From Porcisia hertigi (taxonomy: Eukaryota; Euglenozoa; Kinetoplastea; Trypanosomatida; Trypanosomatidae): a DNA stretch of 64,000 nt. The notes under the pieces were generated by a model. The model was not told the origin of the DNA, ran no database searches, and was given only the letters and a program-made list of their open reading frames with translations. Every line of letters begins with the position of its first letter. Position 1 is the first letter of the stretch. Shown here one piece after another: positions 1-9,381 of this stretch. A program made the position numbers and the translations under genes. Location of the stretch: assembly GCF_017918235.1 (NCBI RefSeq), contig NC_090595.1:3693501-3757500 (forward strand), given 5' to 3'.

Positions 1-1609
1 TTGTGAGAGTGGGTGGGGTGCCGCCTAGAGTGCTAGCCATCTGTACATCCACGTGAAGGGAGGGGGGGGGTTCAAGCGGCCACGGCGTGCCGGCAACCAT
101 TCTCTACCTTCGTTTTTCATCCTCCCAGGACCTTTCTTCACCACACACAAAACAGATATATTGTGGTATCCCGGGGACCACTACCCATTCCGTGGGTATG
201 CGCCAAGAGCCCGCTGCCCGCCTCCTCCAGGACCCCTTCTCCCCTCCGTGCCCCTCCAGGACAACCAGCTACTAGCTCTTTGCGCGCAGGCATGTTGCTC
301 ATGGAGAAGCGCCCCGTCGCCCCGCTCCTGTGCCAGCGGCGCAAGTGGGAGATGGCAACAGTGCACCCCCATCGCAGACAACACCGTCGTCCTGCAAGAG
401 GCCCCAGCGATGCACGAATGCGAGCACGGTGCGCGCGCGCTGTCAGAGCATAGCGGGCGTGGTGTATTCTCCCCCACCCACCTCGAGGACAGAAAACACC
501 ACAGAGGCCAGATGGGCAAGAGGGACAGGCGAGGGCCGCGCAAACAGACCCGCACTCACACGCTCTCAAGTCTGCATGTCTGCGCACCTCTCTCTGCATC
601 CCCACCCCGTGAACTCGGGTTGCACAGACGCCGGGGGCGCGGCGAGGGCGCCCCTGAACCACGCCATCGAGTCACACAGGGTTTCGACTGGCCAGTCTTC
701 GCACCGTGCGGTGGAATGCAGCGCGTTGAGGTCGCAGACGGAGAAGCACGGCACGTGGGTAGAAAGCAGGGTCTGAGAGGGCGCTGGTATCGCGCGCCTG
801 CCAACTCTCTCCTTTGCCTTCGCCCCGCAGCCGCCATTGCTCCTGCTATGCAGTCCACCCCCATTTCCGTTTGCCGCCGATACCCCCCCCCCCCCCACAC
901 CACCCCACCCCACCTGTGTGCATCTGAAAAAAAGGGGGATTGGGGAGGAGGAGGGGTGGGGGGAGGAAGAGAGAAGAGCCTCTTGATTGCATGACCGGAT
1001 GCGATCGCAGGCGAGTCGTCCTAGATGACAGGGGGGGGGGAGGGGCCTGCTTGTCATTGCTCTCTACCCCCCTCCTCCCAACAACAGCAAGAAAGCAGTT
1101 TCGATTGATGAGAGCAGAAAAGTAAAAACAGCATTGAAAAAAAATGTATTTTAGCGATAAGAGCCAACAAAATAAACACATTGACAAGCACAATACACGT
1201 AGGGCCCCACGTGGTGGTGGTGGCGGTCGAAGGGGGGGGGGAGGGGAGGAGGGTGGCGGCTAAACGGCAGTGGTGTACTCGTGACAACGAAGCGGGGGTA
1301 GAAAAGATTTCAATAGCGGATATATTTCGGTGCACACATGAGGGATGCGCTACTGTCAAGCTTGGGTGTGTGGGTCTGCATGTCGCTGTGGTTAGTACAC
1401 TCCCCCATTCAGTATTCAAGTGGCGCGTCGTGCAGGAGAGGCAAGAGAAAAGGGGGCGGGGGGGGGCGCTCCATACACACACACACACAGACGTAATCAC
1501 CGAGTGTGTGGACTAAAGGCGCAACTACGAAGACGTTCCATCAACAATTTAGATACAAAAACAGGCTGTCTTCAACATTGTCCCGCGCCTCGTGGTTGAG
1601 TCACGCTGG
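1..1609. other. 3' flank of the ACBP gene; repeat-bearing, no gene
   Basis: This stretch lies downstream of the minus-strand ACBP-domain gene and holds no convincing coding frame. The open frames on both strands are compositionally biased and overlap each other. It contains the split repeat copy at 163-1030, several G runs (for example near 887, 1030 and 1230) and a (CA)n tract near 1480. The likely role is 3' UTR plus intergenic spacer. Confidence 0.6.
163..1030 (+). repeat. Diverged, larger-middle copy of the 0.77-kb repeat family
   Basis: Two blocks match the repeats at 34732-35497 and 56492-57261. The left block (about 163-235) holds the GTGGTATCCCGGGGACCAC inverted repeat and the following short hairpin. 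The right block (about 903-1030) has the A-run followed by the GA-rich tract and ATGACCGGATGCGATCGCAG. In the other two copies these blocks are about 90-100 bp apart; here about 670 bp of different sequence separates them. Either this copy kept an internal region the others lost, or it received an insertion. It lies in the 3' flank of the ACBP gene. I infer a degenerate ingi/SIDER-type retroposon. Confidence 0.65.
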
Positions 1610-2560
1610 CTAAGCGCCCGGGTCGGTAGATTTGCCGGTGTCTAGCGACGTCTTCAAGTGCAACACCCGAAGTGACACACCCACGGCAGCCTCTGTCATC
1701 GATCGTGCGGAGGGGCGCATCGGCGGCGCCACCATTGGAGCACGAGCAGCGTTGCCGTTGCTGCCCCATATTGGCTTCAGTGGCGGCCCTGTAGCGATGG
1801 AGCCGGGGCGAGGCGGCGGCCACCACAGACTAGTTTCCCGACTCCGAAGGCCGCTGGTGCAAGGGATAGCGCCGTTCTGCTCGACGTGCTGTGAGGCGCC
1901 CTCCTCCCGCAGTTGCCGAAGCGCATGCCGGGCATGCATCAGCTCCGAGGCAAGGTAACGTATGTTTTCAAGTGTGACCGCAGAGTGAGAAAGAATATCT
2001 GCATCCCAGGCGACCATCTCTGCATCCCTGGAAAGTGATGGCGACGATACATGTGGCACCTCTTCGTCAACAGTGACTGGAGAGGGACTTTGACCCACAG
2101 CGGCAAAGTCCCTGTCGGCATGAACGCCTTCGCTCGCTAAAGCGCCACTGCTGTGCTGTGTGAGCTTGGGTTTTGGGCTCGTCTTGGCTTCCATTTCTTG
2201 TAGACGCGATGGCCAATCGACACCGGCATTGCGGGGGGTGGGCGCTGATGTAGACGCCAATGGCGTGGCAGGCTTCTCCAATTGCATGAGGATCTCCTCA
2301 AACTGTTGCACAAAGAATACCATTGCTTCGAAAGTGGACATACGCCCAAGCTGCTTCCATGCCTGATGCTTCTTACGCTCTGTCGTGTACCAGATGGGCG
2401 GGGCCGAAGTGATACATTGACCGTGGTCAGCTTGCTGGCGCAGTGCGTAGAACATGAGCTTCTGCACATCTGTGAGCAGTGGAGTCTTCTCCAAGTCACC
2501 AATGTAGTAGTCAAAGTACTTGACGACTTCGTGGTATTTCTTCGGAAATGCCAAATCCAT
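1610..2560 (-). CDS. ACBP: Acyl-CoA-binding-domain protein, 316 aa
   Basis: Residues about 5-92 form an acyl-CoA-binding (ACBP) domain: F5, the QKLMFYALRQQADHG helix, RKKHQAW and MSTFEAMVFF align with the classic four-helix fold. Of the residues known to hold acyl-CoA in animal ACBP, Tyr28 matches Y38 and Lys54 matches K64; Tyr73 is replaced by F83 and the Trp after Lys54 by His. The remaining 220 or so residues are Ser/Pro/Ala-rich and probably disordered, with a short predicted helix at VTLENIRYLASEL. No signal peptide or membrane segment is visible. It probably binds or shuttles acyl-CoA esters in the cytosol; the tail is unlike single-domain ACBPs of about 90 aa. The start is the only early ATG in frame and gives a complete domain. 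Confidence 0.88.
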   Translation of the reverse strand: MDLAFPKKYHEVVKYFDYYIGDLEKTPLLTDVQKLMFYALRQQADHGQCITSAPPIWYTTERKKHQAWKQLGRMSTFEAMVFFVQQFEEILMQLEKPATPLASTSAPTPRNAGVDWPSRLQEMEAKTSPKPKLTQHSSGALASEGVHADRDFAAVGQSPSPVTVDEEVPHVSSPSLSRDAEMVAWDADILSHSAVTLENIRYLASELMHARHALRQLREEGASQHVEQNGAIPCTSGLRSRETSLWWPPPRPGSIATGPPLKPIWGSNGNAARAPMVAPPMRPSARSMTEAAVGVSLRVLHLKTSLDTGKSTDPGA

Positions 2561-5500
2561 CCTTCACTGAGAGGCGAAGCGAATTTGGGGGGAGAATCCT
2601 GAAGGGGGCACAAGGGGGTAGGGGATAAACAAAATGATGGGGGAGGGAGGGAGAGGGAGGGAGAGAGTGAAGCAGGCGAATAAAGACTGGTTGCAGAGGA
2701 GCTGCTGGTGTGTCATGACACAGCGCGGCAGTGGTGCGGGGTTCATGGGAGACCCGACCGTGTCTTGCCTACGCTGTTTTGCTACATTGTGCTTCTCATT
2801 GAATAAGGGAGGTGAAGCAGATATAGCAAAGACAATTGTGGCGAACACACACCGCTGCAGCCGAGTGTATTCGAGTATGCTGCGTGTCTGTTACCACGTT
2901 GCACACCGCGAGGAGGAGAGAACGTCCATGGCGCGTTTTGATTTAGCATTTACTGGTGTAGGCAACATAGAATGAAGGTGACATGGCGAAGGGGGTGGGG
3001 GTGGTGGGGGGGGGGACAATGCCCCACACAACGGCACAGAGGTGTCCGAGGAAATATGCACACACACAGAGAGCCCTACACGAAACAAACATAAAGGCGC
3101 GCCACCCGCGTAGGAGCAGGAGAACGCGAAGAAACATCCTCTCCGCACCAGGCGCATGCACACAGCGGTCTTCCACCTTCCATGGTAGGAGGTTGCCATG
3201 CACTCCCGGGTGACCAGTCAGGGCTCCTGCCCCTCAGTCGCTTGTCAGAGTGCCACCAGAGCCACTTGGCAAAGATGGCGTACGATGCAGGAGCGGCGCA
3301 GCAACACACACAAGCTGTGGGTTCACCGCGTGGTGGGGGAAGAGGGGGTGGCGACAGGACTGTCGCCGCGAGCGCTAACCCCGCTGTTTCAAAACTTCTT
3401 TTTTAGCTTCTTGCGTATCTCACTCGACGGCTTTGTTCTCACAGAGTTGTCGCACGCCTCCTCAAAGAGGCCTAGATAGGCAAAATGAAAAAAGCCAAGG
3501 AAAAAACAAAACCGACGCGCACAGACGCGCGTAGAAAAACATCCACACCAACCCACGAGCAAAAAAAAAGTCACACCGATTAGAAAGGGGGGGGGGAGAA
3601 ATAAAAAAAAAACATCATAATTATCATCCAGACACACCCCCAAGTCAATCGCGCAAGTACGATGAAAAAAAAAGCAGCGCCTCAAAATATACACTGAATT
3701 CGACGGAGATGCTCGCGTCTGTTCAGAACTACGTTATGCCCTCCATCGAAGGCCCATCCGCTTACTTGTACGACGCCTCTCGGATCTGCGCCTTCTTTTT
3801 ATTCCACTCCCTGCATCACCCCTTTCACTGCTAGCGTTGCGAAAATGGGTAACTTGCAGGTAGCAGAAACGAAGAAGAGGGGGGAGGGGCCACACACTGG
3901 CAAAATGTCAAGAATTTCCCCTCCCCTCCCCCTTTTTCACAACTTCTAGCCGCACCCAATTAGGGGGATGCGGCGCCGGGACGCATTGCAGCGTCGTTTC
4001 GTAAAGCGCCAAAATTACACCCCATTGTTTTACTATTCGGTGGGTGGGATGTTCATTCCTTCAAAAGTTTCCGTCTGGCGCATCGGTTTTGTCTTGCGCT
4101 CTTGCAATGTAGGTGTTGAGAAGCACCAAATCTACCTCCCAACTCAACCCTCTTTGCGTCCGAAAAAAAAAGGGGGGGCGGGTTGTATGTGAGCTCAGAC
4201 GGAGGCGTCATGATGCCACACAAGGGCAAGACACTGGCTAACTGCGCAGTGTGACTCCTTCCCTCAAGTCACAGTGTTTGTGCGGTCATTTAGGGAAACG
4301 ATGTGGATGCCTGCGTGATGGGATGTAAATTGTGTGCGTGATACGCTCTAAAGAGAGAGCGAGTTGGATCACCACGCAAACACTCAGCGCGGGCGATGTT
4401 CTGTTCGTGAGGGGGAGGGTATGCAAGGCCTGCACCCTCTCATACCCTCAAAAGAAAACGAAATTTTATGTCGTCCGGTGAGCTAGTCAACACCAACTGC
4501 GACACACACACACACACACACACAAGAAAGAAGAGAGCGACAGACAACACGCGCTGCTCTGCCGCTCACCACCGTCACACGCCGGGGGGGGAGTAGGGGG
4601 AATCACTCTCGACCACACGCAATGATCACTTCCTCACGGCAACATGGCTGAGAGAGAAAAATGAGGGAGAGTCTCACGCCTGAGGGAGGGAGAGAGGTCA
4701 GCCAGGAAATCAGAGGGGGGCCACCAAGTGCACAAAACAACAATGAACATCCAAGGTACAGAAGAAGGAAGGGAGGCATAACGTTTGTTTTTTTGTGAGT
4801 TCCTCTCGACGTAGGAGGCGGAGGATAGGCAGTGGTGTTTGCGTTGGCGGCTGTAATCCTTTCAGAGACGGCGGCGTGACAAAACCCGTGCCGGGAGAGC
4901 AATCACAGAGCACATGCCGTACACACTCTCCGAAAGCTGACAGTGCCACAGAGCTATGCACAGACATGTTAGCTACACCGTTGTGTACCTACGCTGTGGC
5001 ACGTTTTCTTATCCTCTCTCTCGAAAGGGCAGGGGAAGAGGAGTGGAGGGGGGCGCGCAAGCAAAACTTGCTCGCAGGTCTCCCTCCTGCTCTTCCGGGA
5101 TTTTCTGAACGGAGACCAAAAAGGCAAGGGGCGGGTGGAGACATTTCCCCTCTGTGTCTTTGAATATATCAGCTGAGAGTCGGGGGGAGGGGAGGGTGAC
5201 GGGGGCGGGGGGGGAAGAGGGAGGGAGGGGGGCAGAGAAAGGGCAGGGGTGGCAGGGTGACGGAGAGTCGCGTGGTGCAAGGGCACACGCACACCACCGA
5301 GACTGAAGACACACTCCGCTACCCATGGAGGCTGAGATGAGCAACGCAAAGGGAATACGGGCGGGAAGATACAAAAATTAGAAGAAAGAGAGGAAAGTAA
5401 CAACAACAAAAACGATCGGGGGAAACGTGAATGGCACGAAAAAGTTGACAAACAAAGACTCATTCGGAAAGATCTGCAGATCTTAGCCGCGACGGTGGCG

Positions 5501-5663
5501 GTGGTCGTGGGGGAGTGAGAGGGAGAGGGGCGAGGAGTGTGAACCGAAAGGACGACTGGGTACGACTGTACTACGGTGCAGGTCACGTACGCAGGGCAGC
5601 ACACGAAGGCGACAATGCGATCACCTACTGTGCAGGGGAGGTACGAGGCGCGCCTGCGTGCTG
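2561..5663. other. Long 3.1-kb spacer between the RG-protein and ACBP genes
   Basis: No plausible coding frame: the minus-strand frames of 85-211 codons here are Pro/Ser/Phe-rich and arise from purine tracts on the plus strand. It holds many G/GA runs (for example 3590, 4580, 5180-5230), a (CA)n tract at 4502-4524 and A runs. It presumably includes a long 3' UTR for the RG protein and the splice-acceptor region of the ACBP gene. I see no tRNA or snRNA in it. Confidence 0.55.
4502..4524. repeat. (CA)n microsatellite
   Basis: An uninterrupted CA dinucleotide run in the long spacer. Such runs are common in trypanosomatid UTRs. Confidence 0.9.
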
Positions 5664-6794
5664 CTAATAAGGTCGATGGGGAAAGGTGCTGGGTCCGTAG
5701 CCGCCGCGGTGCGTGTGCGGTTGCGGTTGCGGGGGGCCGTAGTAGTGGTGATGGGAATGCAGCGGCCCATCGTAGTAGTGATGCTGTGCTGGAGGCGGTG
5801 GACCGTAGTGATTGTGCGTCGGTGGCGGTCCTCCTCCGTACTGATGCGACGGGGGTGGCGCTCCGTGATGATGCGGATGTGGGGCACCGAGGGGGTTGGG
5901 GGGGTAAAAATATGGCGGGCCTCCCCGCCCACGGCCTCGTCCCCGCCCACGGCCACGACCACGACCACGGCCTCGTGACAAGGGTGCGAGGTCCGCGTAG
6001 AGGTCTACCTCCTCATCTGGATCTGGCAGAGCTGAAATCACGAAGGCCTCCTTCTTCTCCACCTTCGCCGGTGGCTGCTCGCTTGCAACATCGTCGCGCT
6101 CACGTGAGAGAGCCGCTTCTTCGGCCACGTCCAGTAGGGAGGACGGTGCGGGCGTTGTGGAGGGTCGCAGGGACGGCGTAGGGACTGCGCTTGGCTGGTT
6201 AGAGAGATTGAAAGATTCTGTTGGGTCAGTGGCGACAGTTGTGGTGTGCGCTTCACCCGTTTCCATCTTTGATGATGGCTCCGCTCGTGGGGCGGTTGCG
6301 GTGATGGACCCGACTTGAGCAGTGGCTGTCGCTGTCACCTCTGCGACAGTGTCGCGTTCTATCTTCAGCTCATCCCTCTTTTTTGCCATACGAGCCTTAA
6401 AAGCGCTGAAGCTGAGCGTCGAGGCAGCGGTGCCGGTGGTGTTCGTGCCGCTGCTGCTGCTGCTGCACGTCACCTGCGTTAAGGTGCCGGTTTCGTGAGA
6501 CGCTGTGGCACTAACGTCTGTCTGGGCAGAGGCTGCATTGCTAGCCTCTAGGGATCGCGCAACAGCCTCCATCACCTCAGCTTTTACGTCGGCATGACTA
6601 CTCAGCAGGTTATGCAAGGCCGTCAGGGCAGCTGTTGTGACGCTCGCTGGCGTTGCGGGGAGGGCGACGACAGCGTCCGAGGCCTCGCGCGTCAGGATTT
6701 TCATTTCCTCCACATCGATGTGGTTCTTCTCTTCGTATGTTTGAAGCACAGACTTCACGTGCTCACGCACCTCGCGCTTGTTCGACAAGGACAT
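5664..6794 (-). CDS. RG-repeat protein with His/Tyr/Pro-rich tail, 376 aa
   Basis: Residues 1 to about 90 are predicted helical. The middle is Thr/Ser/Ala-rich and probably disordered. Residues 274-291 are nine consecutive Arg-Gly pairs followed by a tail of HHYGPPP-like repeats ending in HRPY. RG tracts are known RNA-binding segments and substrates of protein arginine methyltransferases, so an RNA-associated role is inferred; there is no RRM, KH or other named RNA-binding domain. The frame stays open for 239 codons upstream, but that part is low-complexity polypyrimidine translation. The ATG at MSLSNKREV is preferred because ordinary coding composition begins there. The helical N-terminus could be a partner-binding module. 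I do not recognise the exact orthologue. Confidence 0.82.
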   Translation of the reverse strand: MSLSNKREVREHVKSVLQTYEEKNHIDVEEMKILTREASDAVVALPATPASVTTAALTALHNLLSSHADVKAEVMEAVARSLEASNAASAQTDVSATASHETGTLTQVTCSSSSSGTNTTGTAASTLSFSAFKARMAKKRDELKIERDTVAEVTATATAQVGSITATAPRAEPSSKMETGEAHTTTVATDPTESFNLSNQPSAVPTPSLRPSTTPAPSSLLDVAEEAALSRERDDVASEQPPAKVEKKEAFVISALPDPDEEVDLYADLAPLSRGRGRGRGRGRGRGRGRGGPPYFYPPNPLGAPHPHHHGAPPPSHQYGGGPPPTHNHYGPPPPAQHHYYDGPLHSHHHYYGPPQPQPHTHRGGYGPSTFPHRPY

Positions 6795-7587
6795 TTGAGA
6801 GGTGGTGATCGGAGAGGGGATGGGGATGACACGGGATGGATCGCGCACAGAACGCAGCTGACTCGATCCGCCTCTGCCGGGCCGCACCGATAATCCACTT
6901 TTGAATGCAGTAACGGTTTTGTCCGCTATAGCGCAGGTGCTCGGCACGGTACAAAAATGATCTGTGGAATCCAAAAGCCACACGCCTAGACAAATTGGTT
7001 GTGGTGGTGGTTGGGGCGAGGGAAGCTCAAAAAGAAAAGGAAGGAGGCGGTGTGCAGCTCGATCGCTAGGGTGCTGCAGCACAACTCCGGAGAATGGAAA
7101 CGCAGGGAACAGAGCAGATGGATGTTTCGTGACACACATGTGGAAGTACCGGAAGGTGATCTGTAGGGCATAATGGCGAGCGCAAAAAGAAGATTCAATT
7201 ATGCTCGGGGGTTGTGGTGGGCAGCTTTTTTTTTTGGGGGGGGACGGGAGGCGGCGATGGACATGACTTCCAGTCGCGGTCCTGATGAGGGCACCCACGT
7301 GTGTCTTTCTTTGCTCCCCACGCCGCTTTCGAGCCGCAAGAAGCACGTGCGAGAAAGGAAGACGACCAGCAAGGCTGGGGGAAGATGTTTTTTTTTTTTG
7401 AGGGGGGGGGAGCAACACAACATTGCTGCTAGGAAAAGTCATCATACAACGGGGACAGGTCGGTAATGGAAAGAGGGGAGAAAGAAGAAGACGGGGTACC
7501 GAAACACACACATGTACACACGTACGTGCGCGCTACGTGAATTTCTGAGAGAGCTCAAGGCGCTCTTGCCCAATGAGGCTAGCGCCC
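6795..7587. other. Spacer between the 193-aa and RG-protein genes
   Basis: No gene. On the sense (minus) strand it carries pyrimidine tracts such as the complements of 7234-7243 and 7388-7411, suited to trans-splicing of the RG-protein mRNA. The upstream-extended frame of the RG protein runs through this region but looks non-coding. Confidence 0.55.
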
Positions 7588-8169
7588 TTAGGCAAAGCGG
7601 TCCGCCACTTGCCACGTCTTGATACGGTACTCTGCTACGGGGTTGGTCACAAAGTCTTTCTCGTACAACGCCTCACGAACCCGCTGCTGGTCGCGCTGGT
7701 GACGCAGCTCATCATGCGAGTAAATCTGGTTTCGCTGGAAGTCGCGTTGGAAGTAACGCTCGCGGGCGATAAATTTAGTGAAGTTGTTCCACAACAACAT
7801 CGCACCAAAACACGTCCAGAAGGACCAGCGGACAGATGCGCCGGTTTTGTTCAGGAATCGTGTGTAGAGGAAATTCACAAAACTGGCACCAAAGAGACTC
7901 GTGACGAGCACCGGCGTACAGCGCGCGTTCGTGTTCATGAGGGTGCGCAGGTTCCAGTGGGATTCGCCATCCCCCGGCTTAAACACGCGCTCGACAAGAC
8001 CAGCGTTTGGTACCTCGTTGTTCTCCAAGAAAAAGTCAAACTGACGAAAGTTGGGCTCAAAGCGGTTGTCCACCATGACCGTCGGCACTGAGCCGTGCCA
8101 GTTGAACGATGTGGGTCCATTGGCCTTGCCAATCATAAAATGTCCCTGAGCTCCGTTACCACCCGACAT
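7588..8169 (-). CDS. Conserved-looking 193-aa protein with two hydrophobic segments
   Basis: I do not recognise a named family. Two hydrophobic stretches, about residues 84-104 and 112-134, are separated by a short basic loop and could form a helical hairpin in a membrane. The rest is rich in Arg, Asn and aromatic residues, with a charged C-terminal helix from about 136 to 175. This layout (soluble N-terminus, TM hairpin, Arg/Tyr-rich tail) resembles accessory subunits of kinetoplastid respiratory complexes, so a mitochondrial inner-membrane role is a guess. No cleavable presequence is obvious: the N-terminus MSGGNGAQGHF is Gly-rich. The start ATG is the first in frame and is preceded by A/T- and C-rich sequence. 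Confidence 0.8.
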   Translation of the reverse strand: MSGGNGAQGHFMIGKANGPTSFNWHGSVPTVMVDNRFEPNFRQFDFFLENNEVPNAGLVERVFKPGDGESHWNLRTLMNTNARCTPVLVTSLFGASFVNFLYTRFLNKTGASVRWSFWTCFGAMLLWNNFTKFIARERYFQRDFQRNQIYSHDELRHQRDQQRVREALYEKDFVTNPVAEYRIKTWQVADRFA

Positions 8170-9381
8170 TGTGCAGAGAGCGTTGACTGGGGGGGGGTCT
8201 CACTAAAAAATAAAAATCAAAGAAAAATAAAGGGGGGGGGGGAACAAAGCGCGGGGAGAATGGGAGGGACAACCGTGCAACGTACGAAGCGCGCTCGTGT
8301 GCGTTGTCGTATATCAGGCGCAGTGTGTACAGCGGAGGGATTGGGGGTGGGGGAGGGGGGGGGGCGAAGCAGAGAAAAGCACTACACAACAGAAACGGGA
8401 AAGGGAGGAGGCGAGATGGTGCCAGACGCACGTTGTTATACAGTTGCTCTAAAGAGAAGCGCAACAACAAAAGCCGCTACGGAATGGCCTTCCTTTGCTG
8501 CCACTTCTTGAAAGCTATGTGTGCTGAGCAAGAACAGTCGATTCGTATCATCAAAAAAAAAGGGAGGGGGTGTCAAAGAAGAGTCAAGGCTCAATATAAA
8601 TGCTCAGTATGCTATCTGCACAGCAGTTCTATTAGTGCAATGGCTAGGCCTCTATAACAAACCGAAGAGGATAGGCTATCACTTGTCAAGTGAACAGGAC
8701 AGAAGAAGAAGATGGGTCGAAAAAAAAGACGGAGAGAAATTGCTGTCATCCCGGCAGGTGAGCCATGCACAACCATGAGAGCACACACTATTCAGGCTCA
8801 GTTCGTTTGTGTGTCCGTGTGTAGGGAGGTGGGAAAGGCAAACCTGCCCTCCACCTTTCCTCAAGAAGGCTCAGTGGCGCACCAGTTTCCTGCTTTAAGA
8901 GGCCCGCACATCGCAGTTTGGGTGTCTGTCCTCTTCACGTACCAGCTCGCTGTCGCCTACATGTAAACGTGCCTTTTGCCATTTTTTTGTCTTACCTGCC
9001 TTGTTTCCTCTGTTGGCCCTTTCCCTTGTTGTGCGGGGATGCTGATTGCTCCCAGGACGGGTGCCGGTGGGTTGGTGTACATCAAGTAAAAGAGGGCTGG
9101 GCAAGGGGGGGGGGACGACATGGGGGATAAAGAAGCCCCACAGAACTTCCCTCCCTCCCCCCCCCCTCACATAGAAAGTTAGCGCATCTCTTTTGAAGGA
9201 GGCCTCTGTGCAGACATGCAAACAAGTCTACATCATTGCAAAGCAAACAAAAAGCGGAAGAGCAGAAACAAACAGCACAGACCCCCCCTCCTCCTCCTCC
9301 TCCCCCTCCACGCCACCCACCACTGCCTACACACAAAAAAACACAGCGGCAATGCACTGCATCTTCAATGCCGTGCTCTTC
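8170..9381. other. Spacer between the DRC1 and 193-aa genes
   Basis: No credible gene. It contains G runs at about 8232-8241 and 8352-8363, a C run near 9159-9168 and a (CTC)n stretch at about 9284-9308. It is likely the 3' UTR of DRC1 and the 5' region of the 193-aa gene. Confidence 0.55.

Noticed and set aside
53-994. 313-codon plus-strand frame in the first kilobase
   Set aside because: It runs through repeat and homopolymer sequence with Pro/Arg/Gly-rich composition and no domain, and overlaps equally long frames on both strands.
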